A DNA stretch of 64,000 bases from the NCBI GenBank assembly GCA_016808115.1, contig JAEQBH010006850.1, forward strand, positions 1 to 64,000. Reading direction: 5' to 3'. The DNA is from Tetrastigma voinierianum. Its lineage: Eukaryota > Streptophyta > Magnoliopsida > Vitales > Vitaceae. The notes below the pieces were generated by a model that was given only the letters and a program-made list of their open reading frames with translations, did not search any database and was not told the origin of the DNA. Each line of letters starts with the position of its first letter. Within the stretch, counting starts at the first letter, position 1. Positions 46,403-58,740 of this stretch are shown piece after piece. Made by a program: the position numbers and the translations under genes.

Positions 46403-46630
46403 CTTTTAAGTTAACAATAGGAAATTTGAGAAATCCGTGGCCCTTAAACTTCTAGATGCAAATTAATTTTTTAATCATCCTGGGATCATGCACATGGATG
46501 AGTTCAAATAGTTAGCCCGAATCAACAATAACTGTTTCCATTTAAATATCAATTTTAGCAAATTTTTTTAAAAATAAAATAAATTACTATTATGTAAAAG
46601 ACTTTTTTTTTTTTTCCAATGAAGTCTTAC

Positions 46631-46781
46631 AATGATAAATGATGCTGTCCAATTAAGAAACTGAGATAAATGCCGCTTCGGAATGCAGTAGGTTTTTCCG
46701 CTAGGACATGAAGTGGGAGATCCACAATTGTCAAATAGAATCCATGAGACTTTCATGCCTATGAATACCGAAACGCCAGAT
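46631..46781 (-). pseudogene. ANK-PGG exon 2: ankyrin repeat ending in AFRSG
   Basis: An acceptor 'tgtttcacag' precedes 46781 and a donor GTAAGA follows 46631. In between, after a frame change, the minus strand reads 'VDLPLHVLAEKPTAFRSGIY', the characteristic LHVLA.KP.AFRSG block of plant ANK-PGG proteins. Stops in the first third show decay or sequence error. Confidence 0.82.
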
Positions 46782-47291
46782 CTGTGAAACACCACAAATA
46801 ATTAATTAAAATAAATCTTTTAGTACATACTATTTGGTAAAGAAAGGGTTGTCCAACTGGTATTATTCTGCAGTGTTAAATATCTATGGAGAAAAAGCAA
46901 GCCAGTTGTATGTGACCATACACAGAGAAATATATGTATAGAGAAAGTAAAATGCTGAATATGAAGTGTATGGTTTAGGATATTTTTGGAAGATATACTT
47001 TGTAGTATGTCACTCAGAGAAATATATGTATGGAGAAAAAGGCAAATGCCTGAATAGGTAGGATTGGGCATGTTTGAGAGATAATCTTCTAATACATAGA
47101 GTTAATATAAAAAAAAAATTTTGACTTTGAAAAGGTTTCAACCTTGTTCCGGTGGAGGTAGGTAGTTTTCGAACCTCGGTAAATATGTCTCCATTCTTTT
47201 TTGCTTTTATCCAATTTATATTAGGATTTGCTACAGGGAAAAGAACAACACCACATGATTAATAAGGAGAAGATTTCACTTCTAACTCTAC

Positions 47292-47866
47292 CCCAGTGAA
47301 ACGAACTCAATGGCGGAGTGAAGAACAGTTTTGCATCATTCATGGTCGTGGCAGTAATCTTGGCTTAAGCGGTGCTATAAAGCACATTTCACAAAGCCAG
47401 AAAGCTTTAACTAATTAGAGCAGCTTCGAATAGGCGTTAGTAAGAATCGCAGCTGTTGCGAATACCCAACTAAAATGTTTATGCCACCAATAATACATTT
47501 AATATTTCAATGCTTCCCATATTTGCTGCAAGATGAAGAGGACTATCCCCTTGTGCATTTGGTGTAGATAAAATGTCCGCTGGATCTTCACTTCTCTCAT
47601 TAATAACAGCAACCAGTTTCACTACTATATGGCTTCTGCGGCAGAGAACAGCTAAATGCAAAGCTGTGTTGCCTATTATATTATCAAACTTGACCTTGCT
47701 AACTCTTGGATTCTGTCCTGTACATCTTTACAAATTCTTCCCAGCTTCCCGCACACCTTGATCAAATCCTCTTCAGATTATTTTCATCTGAATCATTTTT
47801 CTCAGCATGTCTGCAAGCCTTGATCTCCTGTTCATGTGAATTACCTGCATCACTTTCAGAAGCCAT
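47292..47866 (-). pseudogene. ANK-PGG exon 1: start and first ankyrin repeats
   Basis: An ATG at 47864-47866 opens 'MASESDAGNSHEQ'. After one frame change comes 'EDLIKVCGKLGRICKD', and after another 'NTALHLAVLCRRSHIVVKLV', 'GDSPLHLAANMGSIEIL' and, past a stop at 47479, traces of 'LFEAAL' and 'KTVLHSAIE'. TALHLAV and SPLHLAANMG are the ankyrin helix signatures. A GTAGAG after about 47292 is a possible donor. At least three lesions are visible within 575 bases. Confidence 0.82.
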
Positions 47867-48970
47867 GGCTATTTCCCTCCTTTGTCATTGGGTGTTTGCC
47901 TTTGATTACTAGCTATGGTGAAGAAGAAAAGAGAACAAAGGCTTTGAACGAGTGACTCTAAATTGTTGGATATGTAAAAGCTTTATCTAATGCCCCTAAT
48001 TTTTTTTCCAAAAAAACTAAAATAAAGGAAAATAAGAGGAGGCTGATTTGAAAATATTAAAAGATAGAAGAGGTTTTGGGTAAATGTAGAACAAGGGAAT
48101 TGTGTTTAAATGCAATGAAGGGGTCATAATAAAGAAAATAGAAATTTGGTTTTGCATATTTGTCATATGTAATGTGCTTACAAACGTGCAGAGGAATAGA
48201 ACCCACTTTTAAGCTAAAATGGCACTCATTTGGGGCCTACATGATCTTTTCTCTCTCATCTCTCATCTCTATTGATCACCTTCTTCATCCCACCCAACCC
48301 CAAAGTGGAGTTAAGCAAACTAATGTAATACCATTACAACACTAATATAACACCATCACTACAACCTCCTTTGCTTCGTCGATTGGGTCTCCCTATAAAT
48401 ATTGCCGCTGTTTCATCAACCGTAGTAACAATGCCATCGCGTTTCCAGCACCACCTCCATTTCCTCATCTTCTCCGTGTCTGTAACCATCAAATTCATCA
48501 TGTTAAATACTGTTGGAACCATCACCACTGTTTTCCCATTGACTGAGTGTGTGCATTTACCTTTCTACCACATTTATCAGTAATATTCTTGTTTATATGA
48601 TTAATTCATCCAACACTTTGAAAATTGCTAAAACGTCATAAGGTTTGGCTAATAATTGAAAATATATTCCACAACTAAACATATTTTTTTGATAGGTAAA
48701 TATTTCTATTTTTTTTCATTCTTTGTTCATTGACGTAGGAGCTTCTGCAATTAAACATTGAGAATTGGTTCCTCTTCATTATGGAAGACTCCAAATTTAG
48801 AAGGTTACAGCTTTAGATCCTTAAAATGGCATCTTTGGACTTCAATTAAGACTTGAAAGGAGCAAAGACGCATTGGCGCCTGAGCAAGAGTTTGAATAAG
48901 TCAATTATTGATTTTTTTTACGTACTTCCTAAATTCTAGTTTGATTTTGGTCATGTTTCTAATTTATGAG
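47867..48970. other. Upstream flank of the ANK-PGG gene
   Basis: No gene was recognised. 48240-48280 is C/T-rich with repeated 'tctcatctct', and 48360-48560 has an open plus frame without known domains. The gene's promoter should lie in the first few hundred bases, but I see no clear TATA box at the expected distance. Confidence 0.5.
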
Positions 48971-49092
48971 TTGTTTCATTCAATTTAGATAGTTTTGTTT
49001 TCCTAATCAAAGTAGAAGTTGTTTTATTCAATTTAGAAAGTTTTGTTTTCCAAGCTCATAGAATGTGTGTTGGATTCAATTTAGAAAATATG
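48971..49092. repeat. Short tandem repeat, period about 48 bp
   Basis: Two and a half copies of a unit containing 'attcaatttaga.agttttgttttcc' start at 48971, 49019 and 49067. Confidence 0.75.
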
Positions 49093-49318
49093 AGGCTATA
49101 CCCCATAATGTACTTTTCACATTTAATTCAAGTTAATATTTTAGATTTCTCTCTTGTTAAGAGCCTTCTTGTTCATCCTGCGCTGGATTCACTTGGAGGA
49201 CGAAGTCTGTTTCTTATCCCTTCTGGATTCCTTGAGTGGCTAAGCATATCTTGTTCTCTTATCTCTTTGGTGGATTCCCCTCAGGATCCGCCTATACCAA
49301 TTCGTTAGATATAAGTTC

Positions 49319-49334
49319 GTGTGTGTGTGTGTGT
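49319..49334. repeat. (GT)n microsatellite
   Basis: Eight GT units lie upstream of the LTR-like stretch. Confidence 0.85.
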
Positions 49335-49389
49335 CCCAAGTCCTAGTCCTACCGTGCTCGACTATGACCTCATTCAACTAAGCTACTGT

Positions 49390-49830
49390 GCGCTTGAACT
49401 TCCCATGGGACTTAGTAAAAAGTGCAGCAGATTTGAAAATACTTAGCAATACTAGTAAAGGCACACACGATTTTACATGGTTCACCAACTCTGCCTACAT
49501 CCACGGGGTCAGTGCTCATGCAAGGATTACCACTGATCTACTTAGTGGGTTTCATAACAGTCTGCAGTACAAGATTCCTCTCTATCCACAAACTCTTGAA
49601 ATCTAATCAATTATAGTGGAATTCAAAATGAACTCCCTTCATTCCCCCTCTCTACAAATATCGCACACATAACCCACAATATATCAAAATGAAGAATTTA
49701 AGAATCATCTTCTTTCACCAAAGGTGAAAGGCTTTTAACGTGCAATACCTTAATCGAATATCTGCACTCAGCACTCTCTCAACAAGTCCGAACTTCGCTG
49801 GTTCTTCTTCAAGCTCTGCTCCTTAAATTC
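49390..49830. repeat. Older LTR-like sequence, left part
   Basis: It contains 'acacacgattttacatggttc' followed by 'cctacatccacggggtc', a wording I associate with LTRs of some plant Copia families. The sequence appears to resume after the solo LTR at 51841. No coding remnant was found, and the borders are not known. Confidence 0.4.
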
Positions 49831-49835
49831 GAGTA

Positions 49836-51835
49836 TGTAACACCCCGAATACACCTCTAGTCTTACACATAATTAGTGTATATTATAAGTGCATTTTAAA
49901 TTTTCGTAATTATTATTTTGTTAAGGAGAAAATTTCAAACCCGAAACTTGTACAAGATTCAAGGTAAAAGTGGAATTTGTCAAAACAGATATAATAGTCA
50001 AGATAAGAAGATGAGATGCTATTATAGATATGGTATAAGTCAGGTGCAAATAGAAGGGAGTTTGAGGACCAAAGTGTAATAAGGAAAATTAGACCAAATT
50101 GGGATAAGACCAATTAGCTCCTCATTTTGGGGATTGAGGTACTTCGTGGAAGAGAGAAAGAATAGTGGAAAAGCAAAGAGGCCACAAAGTAGATAAAGAG
50201 AATTTCAAAAATGGATTACTGTGGAGTTTCATGATTTTTGAGACTTATGATGCTAGTTTGTTCCATTTCTGTGGCTTAGTTAGGAATTCATCCTAACCCA
50301 GATTTGTTGAAAGCTGGGCTGGTAAAACCCTAGTTTGTATAAGATGGATATGAACTTCCTTGATATGGACTTTGGTTTATGATGTATGGATACTGTTGGT
50401 GTTAGAAAGTTAACTCAACTTACAAGTATTTAAGTTTGGGTTTGCACCCAATTAATCTCTATGCCTAGCTGCTAAGAGCACTCTGGGATGTTTTTATGGA
50501 GTATATCAGTTTCTTATCTGGCTTGATTTATTATGCAATTTCAAACAGAAAAAAATCTAGGTACTTTGTGGTCCCATGCGCAACGTAGGATCCCACATGT
50601 TGAAGATAAGTCCCTGCTGGCAGATGGCATGTCCACGCCACAAATACAATGGTGGAGGCTCTGACAAGCCTGCACACAGAGGTAGTGCCATGCGCCACTG
50701 CAGCAATCGTCAATAAACATGTTTTTGTCATGTTTTCATGGCTTCGTTATTCCTGAGGACTTGTCTATCGACTAATGAGGACCCTATAAGTGTATGAAAG
50801 GGCCCATTCATGTTGTATGGTGTAAAGAAAATAGACTCGCACTCGTCGCCTCTCTGAAGCTAAGCTCGATGTTGGCAAAACCCTAATGCCCCCATGACAA
50901 GGATAGTAAGTTCCCAACACATATAATTATGACTCCTAAGACCCGATATTGAATGACATGGCACCTCACATGTGGCAAAATAACAGGTACTTGGTACTTT
51001 ATCAGTGCCACATGATCTGAATTAAGGTTTCAAAGACATTTAGGGACTTCGCCTCTATTATCACAATTACATTTCCTCCATCAAGTTTCAAACATCTTAC
51101 TTTCATATGGCACCTCAAAGATCGCACTGCATCTTCATGCTATTAGCTGTCCTACTACTTATTACTGGTTTAGGTAGTCAAACGCTTATATGGATAATAG
51201 TCCGACAAAGAAGAAAGTAATGTATATCGTTATGCTCATCGCACCTATGTACCTCTCACAGACAAGTATAAGCTCTATAGTACCTACGGTACTCCAAAGA
51301 GTTAAGTATAAGCTGAAATCATGGGAGATCTGAACAAGCATAAGTTTGTTATAAGTACAAGTATGTGTATAAGTCATATGCTATATAAATCATGAAAATC
51401 TCCGATATTCACATCAGAGCATTCACATCGTTATACGCTTACTATAAATGAGATAAGGCATGCGATACGTATAAGTTATATAAGCCCCACTAAGCGTTAA
51501 GCTTAGCACGAGTTTTAATCCGTGTAGGTACAAAGGAGGACGTCCGCGATCTTCCGCATACTATTGGGCCAACAAACTAGTAGAGCCCCACCAAAGAGGC
51601 TTTATGCTTCCGATTATGTAAATATAAATGTACGCTTTTGTATATGTATATAAAATAGGACTCAGATCAGGATGTATTGACATCAGAAACTCCCACTATG
51701 GTAGTTTTATTTTGTACTTGATAAGATATTTGATTCCAAAGATAAGATTTTAAATGCCCAATGTCCGAAAAGGGCAAAAAAGAGTCCCAAGATAGCTCGC
51801 GCCCCCTTCATCCGCCAGTGGTCAGGGGCATGACA
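49836..51835 (-). mobile_element. Solo LTR of a Tekay-like gypsy element
   Basis: The 2000-base block starts TGTAACACCCCG and ends GGGGCATGACA, both typical chromovirus LTR ends. GAGTA (49831-49835) precedes it and GAGCA (51836-51840) follows, a five-base duplication with one change. No primer site, polypurine tract or coding sequence adjoins it, so it is best explained as a solo LTR left by unequal recombination. The orientation is a guess from the CGGGGTGTTACA-type end. Open frames inside are not genes. Confidence 0.75.
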
Positions 51836-51840
51836 GAGCA

Positions 51841-52330
51841 TCTTCCGAAAACCCAAATATATATTTCTGTATGTCGTTATGAAGGATAAGGCTGGATCAT
51901 TATCCCACATGACTCCAAACCTACTTTGAATTATCCAAACTTTCCTTTAAGCTATCATGTGGAAATATGAAACTTGTAATCATATCCTTCAAATGGAATC
52001 CTTATTTGACCCCAATTTCGATTGAAAGCTTAGAAAGCCAATCTTTCTTCATGAGACCATTATCCACTTGCCTAAATGATCTTGATTTACTTATCCACTT
52101 CCTAAACTATCTCAAGCTCCATAGGTTACTTGCTCCCATGTACATAGGCCTCCATGCTAGCAGACTCACGTGCGTCCCACAGATATTGTGCTTTTAGTCT
52201 GGACTTCGCATCTCTGACATGCCCCTGCAACACAGGGTTTCCTTAGTCTGAACTACATCTTGGTCCTACTAGGAACTTCTCACCGCACCCGTAATCATCG
52301 ATCTGGCTAAACCTTCTTGAAGAACACCAA
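51841..52330. repeat. Older LTR-like sequence, right part
   Basis: It continues the text broken at 49835. It has no coding motif. It includes GC-balanced stretches with 'catgcccctgcaacacagggtttcc', and the right edge is uncertain. Confidence 0.35.
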
Positions 52331-53069
52331 GGACAAATGGACAATCCCAAATGCAAAGAAAATTAATGAGGAAAATAAAAGGGAAAGGGAAAAGGAAAGG
52401 GAAATGAAAGGTTGCTTTGCACTATATCTATGTAATTTTTTATTCCACTTCATATTTATGTAACTTTTTATATTTTTATATACTTATAATATATGAATAA
52501 GAACAAAAATAGTTATTTGTCTAAGAGGAAAAAAATATAAAATAGTTCCTTAATTCTTAAATTTTTTTATGGATAAATCAAATTGGAAGAAAATTTATAT
52601 TCATTTCCTTACGATTTTCTTTCCCTGGCATTTCCCGAGAACCAAACATACCAAGGAATGAAAAATAGTAAAAACAATAAATTTTTTCATCTTTGATTGT
52701 CATATGAAAGTATTTAAAAGAAATAAATATAATTTTAAATTAGTTTTTTTATAAATTAGTTAAATTACATTTTCTAATTATTCACTTTATATTGGAGGAG
52801 TAAAATAAGTAAATAGCTAAAGTAGTAAATAAAAATAATTTAGTAACCAATCTATATTTTATTTTTTCACTCTTTTTATTCCTTTAATTTATCTTATGTA
52901 TTTTCTTTCCTCAGATTGTAAGGACTCAAGCATAGTTTCAGCATGAGGTTCTTCCTCAGGTAATATGTTAATTTGTTGGTGCATACTTAGATCTTAGGGA
53001 GTTTTTCCTACCGAACCAAATATAGCTTAAGGTTTCTTTGCTAAATTCATAACACTATGAGTTATTCTT
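52331..53069. other. AT-rich intergenic stretch
   Basis: No gene was found. 52375-52410 is a purine run of 'gggaaa' units, and 52600-52650 has 'ccaaacataccaaggaatg'. A small inverted-repeat element is possible but not shown. Confidence 0.5.
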
Positions 53070-53074
53070 GTCTT

Positions 53075-53243
53075 TGTTAGATTATTATATTGTTAGATTA
53101 TTATATATGACAAGTTAGATTTATTATGTATGGTAATTAGATTTTCCTTTCTTAGAGTTGTATAGTCTAGCCTATATAAGGCCGCCTCTTGTGCTTGTAA
53201 TTAATAGTTTATAATATACAAAGACTCATCAAGTCTTTCTTCA
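53075..53243 (+). repeat. Copia 5' LTR
   Basis: It starts TGTTAGATTATTATAT, itself a tandem duplication of 'gttagattattatat', and ends TTTCTTCA. A TATA box TATATAAG lies at 53173-53180. It is nearly identical to 59249-59418. Confidence 0.95.
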
Positions 53244-53256
53244 TGGTATCGAGCAG
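53244..53256 (+). other. Copia primer-binding site (initiator Met tRNA)
   Basis: TGGTATCGAGCAG directly follows the LTR, against the usual TGGTATCAGAGC. Confidence 0.85.
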
Positions 53257-53768
53257 TTCTCGATTTTTTTCCGTCGTCTTTACCTGCCTGTGCATTACAA
53301 AGAATCGTATAGTTTTCTTTTCCTAATAAGTTTTAACACCACTGCTTTTCCACCGTACAAATCTTGTTTTTTCTAGCGAAACCACAATTAATCCTTATTT
53401 CCCTTCACAAGCCTAAAATCAGTTGTGCCACTGAGTAGAACTTGTTGAGACTATCACACTAGTGTGCAGTCAGTTTTAACAACCGCCGCCGCTAGTCCCC
53501 GCGCCTCGTGTTGTCCCACACATGCCGCTGCACCCAAAGAGCCGCCATATCCACCGCCGCGCACTTCCATGCGCCCGCATCACATGTGTGGCTTACGCAG
53601 CACCACACGCCACCCCAACCGACGGCCGACCACTCGCCGCTCGTGCTCCCGCCGACTCACGCCCACGGCACTGCGCATTAATCGACAGGCTGCCACGTCG
53701 CCGCCGACTTTGCCACGCCACCGCTGACGTTACCAAAATTCGACTGCATTCTCACTTATTTTCGCATC

Positions 53769-54640
53769 TTGATTCCATTTTGCCGCCTATTTTTCGATTC
53801 GAATGCTAATATTCACATTATTCCGTGTGATGAGATTTCTTGTCCGATTCATGTTATTTTTAATGGAGATAATTTTGCCCCGTGGTCTCAAGTCATGCGT
53901 AATTATCTCAAAGACTGCAAGTCGCCGATCTCAGACCATCCTATTCCAAAAGTGGACAAAAAGAAACCGATTCTACCCATAATGATCTGATTACACGGGT
54001 ACAATCATCATATCATCACTAGTTTCAGAATACATCTATTTCCATCCATTGTTGATGAGTTCGGGGCAACACTGATACCGCTAAAGAAGTATGGGACTTA
54101 CTCATACTGCTATGCCTGACCGAGCGGTGCTCTCTCGCGAACTTCAAGCCTCACATCGCCGGAATCCTTATCGGGATTCGCCATGAACCGTGTGAGCGGA
54201 TCATCGTATATCATAGCCTCTCTATCAAATCTATTCTCAATCAATTAATCGCATCTCAATCCAGTTTTCCAATTCACAACACCAAATCGTTTATGTTCAC
54301 CGTGGAATAAGGATGACTCGCTTTTAGTTTTTTAATGGGCTTATGGATGAGTTTGAAGTAGCCGAAATCATATTCTCCATCGATACTTTACCAACAACCA
54401 CAAGCTATTCATAAGTTAGTTGATAATGAGACCCGTCTTCAGACTGAACCCATTTCTATCCGTGACCATGGTCTCATACTCCAGCGCCGTTTCGCACCGG
54501 CTACTCATGTTTTTCCTCTATCACCACCTACCTATGTTTCCAAAGTCAAAGGGAATAATACCAAACGACATAACAATAAGAAGCCCTTCATCCGTAGCTT
54601 CAGAAGAACAAAGGTCACCTCATGAAACCTCGTTACACCC
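53769..54640 (+). pseudogene. Copia gag, broken
   Basis: The segment 53840-53910 gives 'VIFNGDNFAPWSQVMRNYL', the N-terminal gag signature. 54075-54110 gives 'DTAKEVWDLL', 54330-54360 gives 'FLMGLMDEFE', and 54415-54600 gives 'LVDNETRLQTEPIS' with a basic Asn/Lys-rich stretch. The order fits a plant Copia gag; the CCHC knuckle is not readable. Several frameshifts are present. 53464-53760 upstream is GC-rich leader with only artefactual Pro/Arg/His frames. Confidence 0.8.
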
Positions 54641-54850
54641 GCTGCCAGTATTCTTCACACACTTCTACTTCTCTCCCTGCCACATATACGGCAAATGGTT
54701 CTCCTATACATGTCTCTCATCTTGGTATGGTAATGTCTCTACACCAGCCTTGTTTGTTGCCATTGTTTACCAGATTCCCAAACTCACTCATAATCTTCTT
54801 TTTGTTCAAGCAACTCATCAACTTTTGTTTTTTAATCTTTCCTCATCAAG

Positions 54851-55060
54851 GTGGTTGTGAGTGATTCTCAAAGGGACAGATCGCTAGGGACCGCCTCGTA
54901 TGGGCCGAAGGCTGTTTTAGCTCATCTTTCTTCATTTACCGTCCTCTCGTCTCTCTCGCTTCGCCCCCGTGACGTGAGCACCCTCTTCCTTGCTTTATGG
55001 CATTCTCGCCTTGGTCATGCATCTATCTCTCAGAGTTAAACAAACTAGTTTCTGTGGGTT
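54851..55060 (+). pseudogene. Copia pre-integrase domain, broken
   Basis: The open stretch gives 'SQRDRSLGTASYGPKAV' and ends 'FLALWHSRLGHASIS'. 'LWH.RLGH.S' is the hallmark of the domain that precedes Copia integrase. Protease, expected before it at 54640-54850, is only faintly visible. Confidence 0.85.
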
Positions 55061-55129
55061 TGTTAGATCGGTTTCAAATAAGAGTTTTGATTGTGAAAGG
55101 TCTTATTTAATTTGGCAAACAACTTACCA

Positions 55130-55900
55130 TTTAATCGCGTGTTTCTCATGCTCTTTCTTCTTTGATCTATTCATTCCGATGCATGGGGCCCCTCTCCCAT
55201 TTCTACCCGGTGGGTCATCACATACTTGTTATTTTTGTGGATGATTTTTCCCGATATACTGATTTATCTTCTTCAAAATCGCGCTTTGAACTTTATCAAA
55301 CATATCATGATTTTACCAAATGATTGAAACACGGTTTTCTAAACCTATCAAAGTTTTTCGATCCGATAATGTCCGCGAATATAAAGCCCATGAATTTACT
55401 CACTATTCTACATCAATTTGGTAATGTTCTCATTCCTCTCAGGCTGCACTTCAAAGAAATGGTTGTGGTCAGAAAGCAAGAACTTCATTATATTCTTGAT
55501 GTTGTTCGTACATTACTTATTACCGTCACTCCTTCTCAGCTTTGGGGGGAAGCTACTCTTACTGCCGTTTACACCATCAATCGGTGTCCTTCTCCCATTG
55601 TTCAGAATCAAACTCCTTATGATCTGTTGTTTGCCCTTTTCCCTCCAAGATTTTATTGTAGTCTATGATGTGTTCCCCCGTTTTGTTCTTCTTAAGATCA
55701 TGAAAGAAACAAACTTCACCCGCTTCGCTTGTGTTGTTTTCTTGGTAAGGAATTGCAAAAATGTTATAGGTGTTATGATCCCATTAGCAAACATCTTCGT
55801 GTTTCGCATGTGGTCTTTTGAGAACACTAAATGTTTTGACTGTAACTACCTCATGTTTCAAGCTCAGCTCCTCTATCGATCCTCTCCTCGACCTTTTTCC
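55130..55900 (+). pseudogene. Copia integrase, broken
   Basis: In changing frames the strand gives 'SDAWGP', 'FVDDFSRYT' in part, 'FSKPIKVFRSDN' with the second catalytic Asp, a degraded 'RNGC.QKARTSLYS' trace of the third motif region, 'ILDVVRTLLITVTP', 'LWGEATLTAVYTINR' and 'SPIVQNQTPYDLL'. This is the complete core order. Frames change at least five times, so no enzyme would be made. Confidence 0.88.
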
Positions 55901-56129
55901 GAGGAGTCTCCCCACCTCTTGTCTGAATGAATCTCCCCTTCTATTCTCGATGTTCCTTCTTATGCATTTGATGAGGCTTCCTCGCACCCGATCATCGATG
56001 TGCCCGATCTTCCCTTACATTGTGGATCTGCCCAGGTCCTTAACTCTGTTGCACTTACGTGTTCCCGTCGGGCTTCTCTTCCTTCTCACCTTTGTGACTG
56101 TTACTTTCTGCTCTTGCCTTTTCCGGGAA

Positions 56130-56481
56130 CCTCCGAGACTTTTCATGAGGCTTCTCTAACCCTTTATGGCGATAGCTATGAAAGAAGAGTTAGATCCTTG
56201 CCAAGGTGTGGGGTATGGATCAGTTGATATCCCCTTTGGAAAATCGGTATTGGTTGCAAATGGTTTATAAGATCAAGACTTATTCGGATGCTTTCTGATC
56301 ACTACAAGGCTTGCCTTGCTGTTGCCAAGGTTTTACTCAAAATTATAGGATTGATTATGAGGAACTTTGCTCCTGTGGCTCGACTCTCTTTATCATCAGA
56401 CTCTTATTCTGGGTTTAACGGCTTGGAAGTATAGCCACTCTTTCGGATGGATGTCAAAAATACTTTTCTTAATGGTGAAGC
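56130..56481 (+). pseudogene. Copia reverse transcriptase, first part
   Basis: It gives 'FMAIAMKEELD', 'LPFGKSV'-like text, a 'YKIKT.SDG' block and 'DYEELCSCG', and ends in 'MDVKNTFLNGE'. These are the RT fingers up to the conserved MDVKNAFLNG motif. The coding sequence is then cut by the insertion at 56482. Confidence 0.82.
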
Positions 56482-58059
56482 TGATGGGCATGGTGCCTAA
56501 GCATGCAATTTGTCTTTGCTTCATGAGAAACAATTTTCCTATAGTTGATTCTTTATACATGTGTTGTATAATTTGTAAATATCAGAAAATCCCAGTTTGA
56601 TAATGTAACCATAAATACTAGTATATAACAGTCATATATGAGATGATCAAAGATTATAGATAATAAACTAAACTATTAAGTAGTAGAACTAAAGTAGGGA
56701 TCTTTGATCTATAATACTACTAAAAATGCGATTACTTGAACATTAAGAATCTAGAGTAATCTTGATCTGGATTCTTGCGATGTAGTGACATTAAAAATGG
56801 AGGTGCTTTATGTCCAGTTACATGGACAGAGGACTAGACATGGATTAAACTTTAAATATCTGAATTCTGATTAAAGTTTAACTTAGTGTCACTAGATGAC
56901 CATATGTAGATTGATCTTAAATACGAGTAACCATGGACTCTTGTCTATTTGGTGGGCACACTGAGTTCATAGGTTATGGTGTTTCCCTAAACAGGCCCAA
57001 ATACTTATCTTAGAAGCGTGAGATAGGTATTTGGGGAACATATCTGAGATATAGAATCGAACCCACTTCTTAGGAAAATTTTGGTTAATTAATTTAGAAA
57101 GCAAGTGTTAATTGGAATGCGAGGACAGTTTGGCTCTAATTTATAACGGGTTTATAAATTAGCGTTCACTAGTGAATTAATGGAACTTAAGGATAGACCT
57201 CACTAGAGAGTACAAAAAGCGACGAAAATTTCTACCTAGCTCTGACGAGTGGACAATTTGAAGGGTTGGAATTATATATAATAGTTATATCGATGGATTG
57301 ATAAATAAATTATTACGCCAATTACAAGAGTTCCATTTGATTTTTAGTGGAACATGTTGAATCGAGTTAATTGAATAAAGAGTTTAATTAATTATCAAAT
57401 TTATTAGAGCTTGGAATTACACTGAGTCAAAATGGAGTCCTGGGCAGCCTCTGTAAAACACTGTATAGGATTAAATTAACAAAGAAATCCCTTGGAGGCA
57501 TAGTTGTAAAAGAAATTGTTTGTAACAACTATGTTGTGAGTAATGAATAATTAAATAGTAATTAATTAATTATTGAATTAATTAATTAATAATGTTCTAC
57601 TGGATTAAGCGGTTAATTTGAGAAATTAAACCTATTTATTTTTGATTACTTAATTTTAATTAATTTTAATTCAATATTTAAATAACTTGATCAATGGTTG
57701 AAGTCAATTCAAGACATATTATAATAGAGGCAGAAACCTAAATGGGAGTAAAGTGAGAGAGTGAGGATTATATCTAAATGCCTCTTGATCACCATGTAAG
57801 TATAATTGAAGACCTGTTGTGGCCCACACGTACCATGTGTGAAACGACTTGGAAGATCGTGGAAAACATGGAAAAAGAAAAAAAAAGGATCTTGAGTTGT
57901 CGACCTTCACTGCGGAAAATCGTAATTTGATTGAGGTAATTCTTCTTTATTGTTTGTTGATTAGTATGCATGTACCATGGGGATAGTAAGAGTTTTATAT
58001 TTTCAAATTCTTGGCCAAATTCTCAGCTGCCAAATTTGTTTTGAACTTTAAAGCCTTCA
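56482..58059. mobile_element. 1.58-kb TG...CA insertion inside the Copia RT (possible solo LTR)
   Basis: RT reads up to NGE at 56480 and continues with EEVYM-like text at about 58068. The block between starts TGATGGGC and ends CCTTCA, and the word TGAA lies at both edges (56476-56479 and 58060-58063), as a short duplication would. It is AT-rich and has no coding motif. TG/CA ends suggest a solo LTR, but no mate is in the window, so another kind of insertion is possible. 57550-57590 is a run of 'attaattaatta'. Confidence 0.55.
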
Positions 58060-58740
58060 TGAACTCTCGGAGGAGTCTACATGACTACTATCTTGAGTTT
58101 ACTCTCACCCTCAGGAGTTCCCTCTGGTATGTGACTCTCACAGTGCTATGGTCTTAAACAAGCTCCTATAGAGCATGGTTTGCAAAGTTCGGTTCTACTG
58201 TATCTCTCGGCATGGTTTTTTGAGCGGTTCTTTTGATACAACTCACACTAAGATGGTCTCAATTAGCTTAGTATTACTATTACATCATAACCTTGTATGT
58301 TGATGATATAGGTATTATGGGTGATGATATGCGAGGGGTATTCGGGATCTAAAGCACTTTCTTGGTCATGATTTGAAATAAAAGATCTCGGTCCTCTTAA
58401 TTACTTTCTTGGTACAGTTTCTTCTTAGCGAGATGGTTGTGTTATCTTACTCGGGCCCGAGTATACTTATGATCCCCGATTTCTCGAGCCATCAGCGTGT
58501 GAGATGGTCGGCACTATTGGTATCAGCTGTCGCCTCGATTCTCATGATGCGCGAATCACTGTCTCGGATCTTTACTCTCTGGATAAACCCTGTTTTGAGT
58601 CTAATCAGCTAACTTCATTACTCATGCTGATATTTCTGTCAGGTTCATGTGGTGATCAATTTATGGCTAGATCTCCTCATTATCTTCTTATTCTCGGGAT
58701 TCTTCGTATGAAAGAGAGGCACCATATTTGATGGTCTTCA
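58060..58740 (+). pseudogene. Copia reverse transcriptase, second part
   Basis: After the insertion comes 'VYMTTILS', then 'YGLKQAP' at 58150, 'FAKFGS.VS' at 58185, the catalytic 'TLYVDDIGIMGDD' at 58290, and 'HFLGHDLK' near 58360. YVDD is intact. The remainder of RT (58400-58740) is readable in pieces. Confidence 0.85.

Larger units (their letters stand above)
29722..47866 (-). pseudogene. Ankyrin-repeat/PGG-domain membrane protein gene, interrupted by Tat-2 and a CACTA element
   Basis: Eight coding pieces in family order build a plant ANK-PGG protein (ACD6/ITN1-like class): N-terminal ankyrin repeats (47866-47292 and 46781-46631), a linker (46402-45562), C-terminal ankyrin repeats (44072-43762), and the PGG domain with its membrane segments (43688-43304, continuing at 29961-29722). 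Members of this family are multi-pass membrane proteins linked to defence and stress signalling; the specific role here is not known. Splice sites are largely intact, but several exons have frameshifts or stops, and Tat-2 splits the last coding exon. The protein cannot be made as shown. The family assignment is firm, the exact orthology is not. Confidence 0.88.

Noticed and set aside
46820..47071. Possible extra ankyrin exon
   Set aside because: The minus frame contains an imperfect duplication of 'cagagaaatatatgtat' text and no ankyrin landmark. It is taken as intron sequence.
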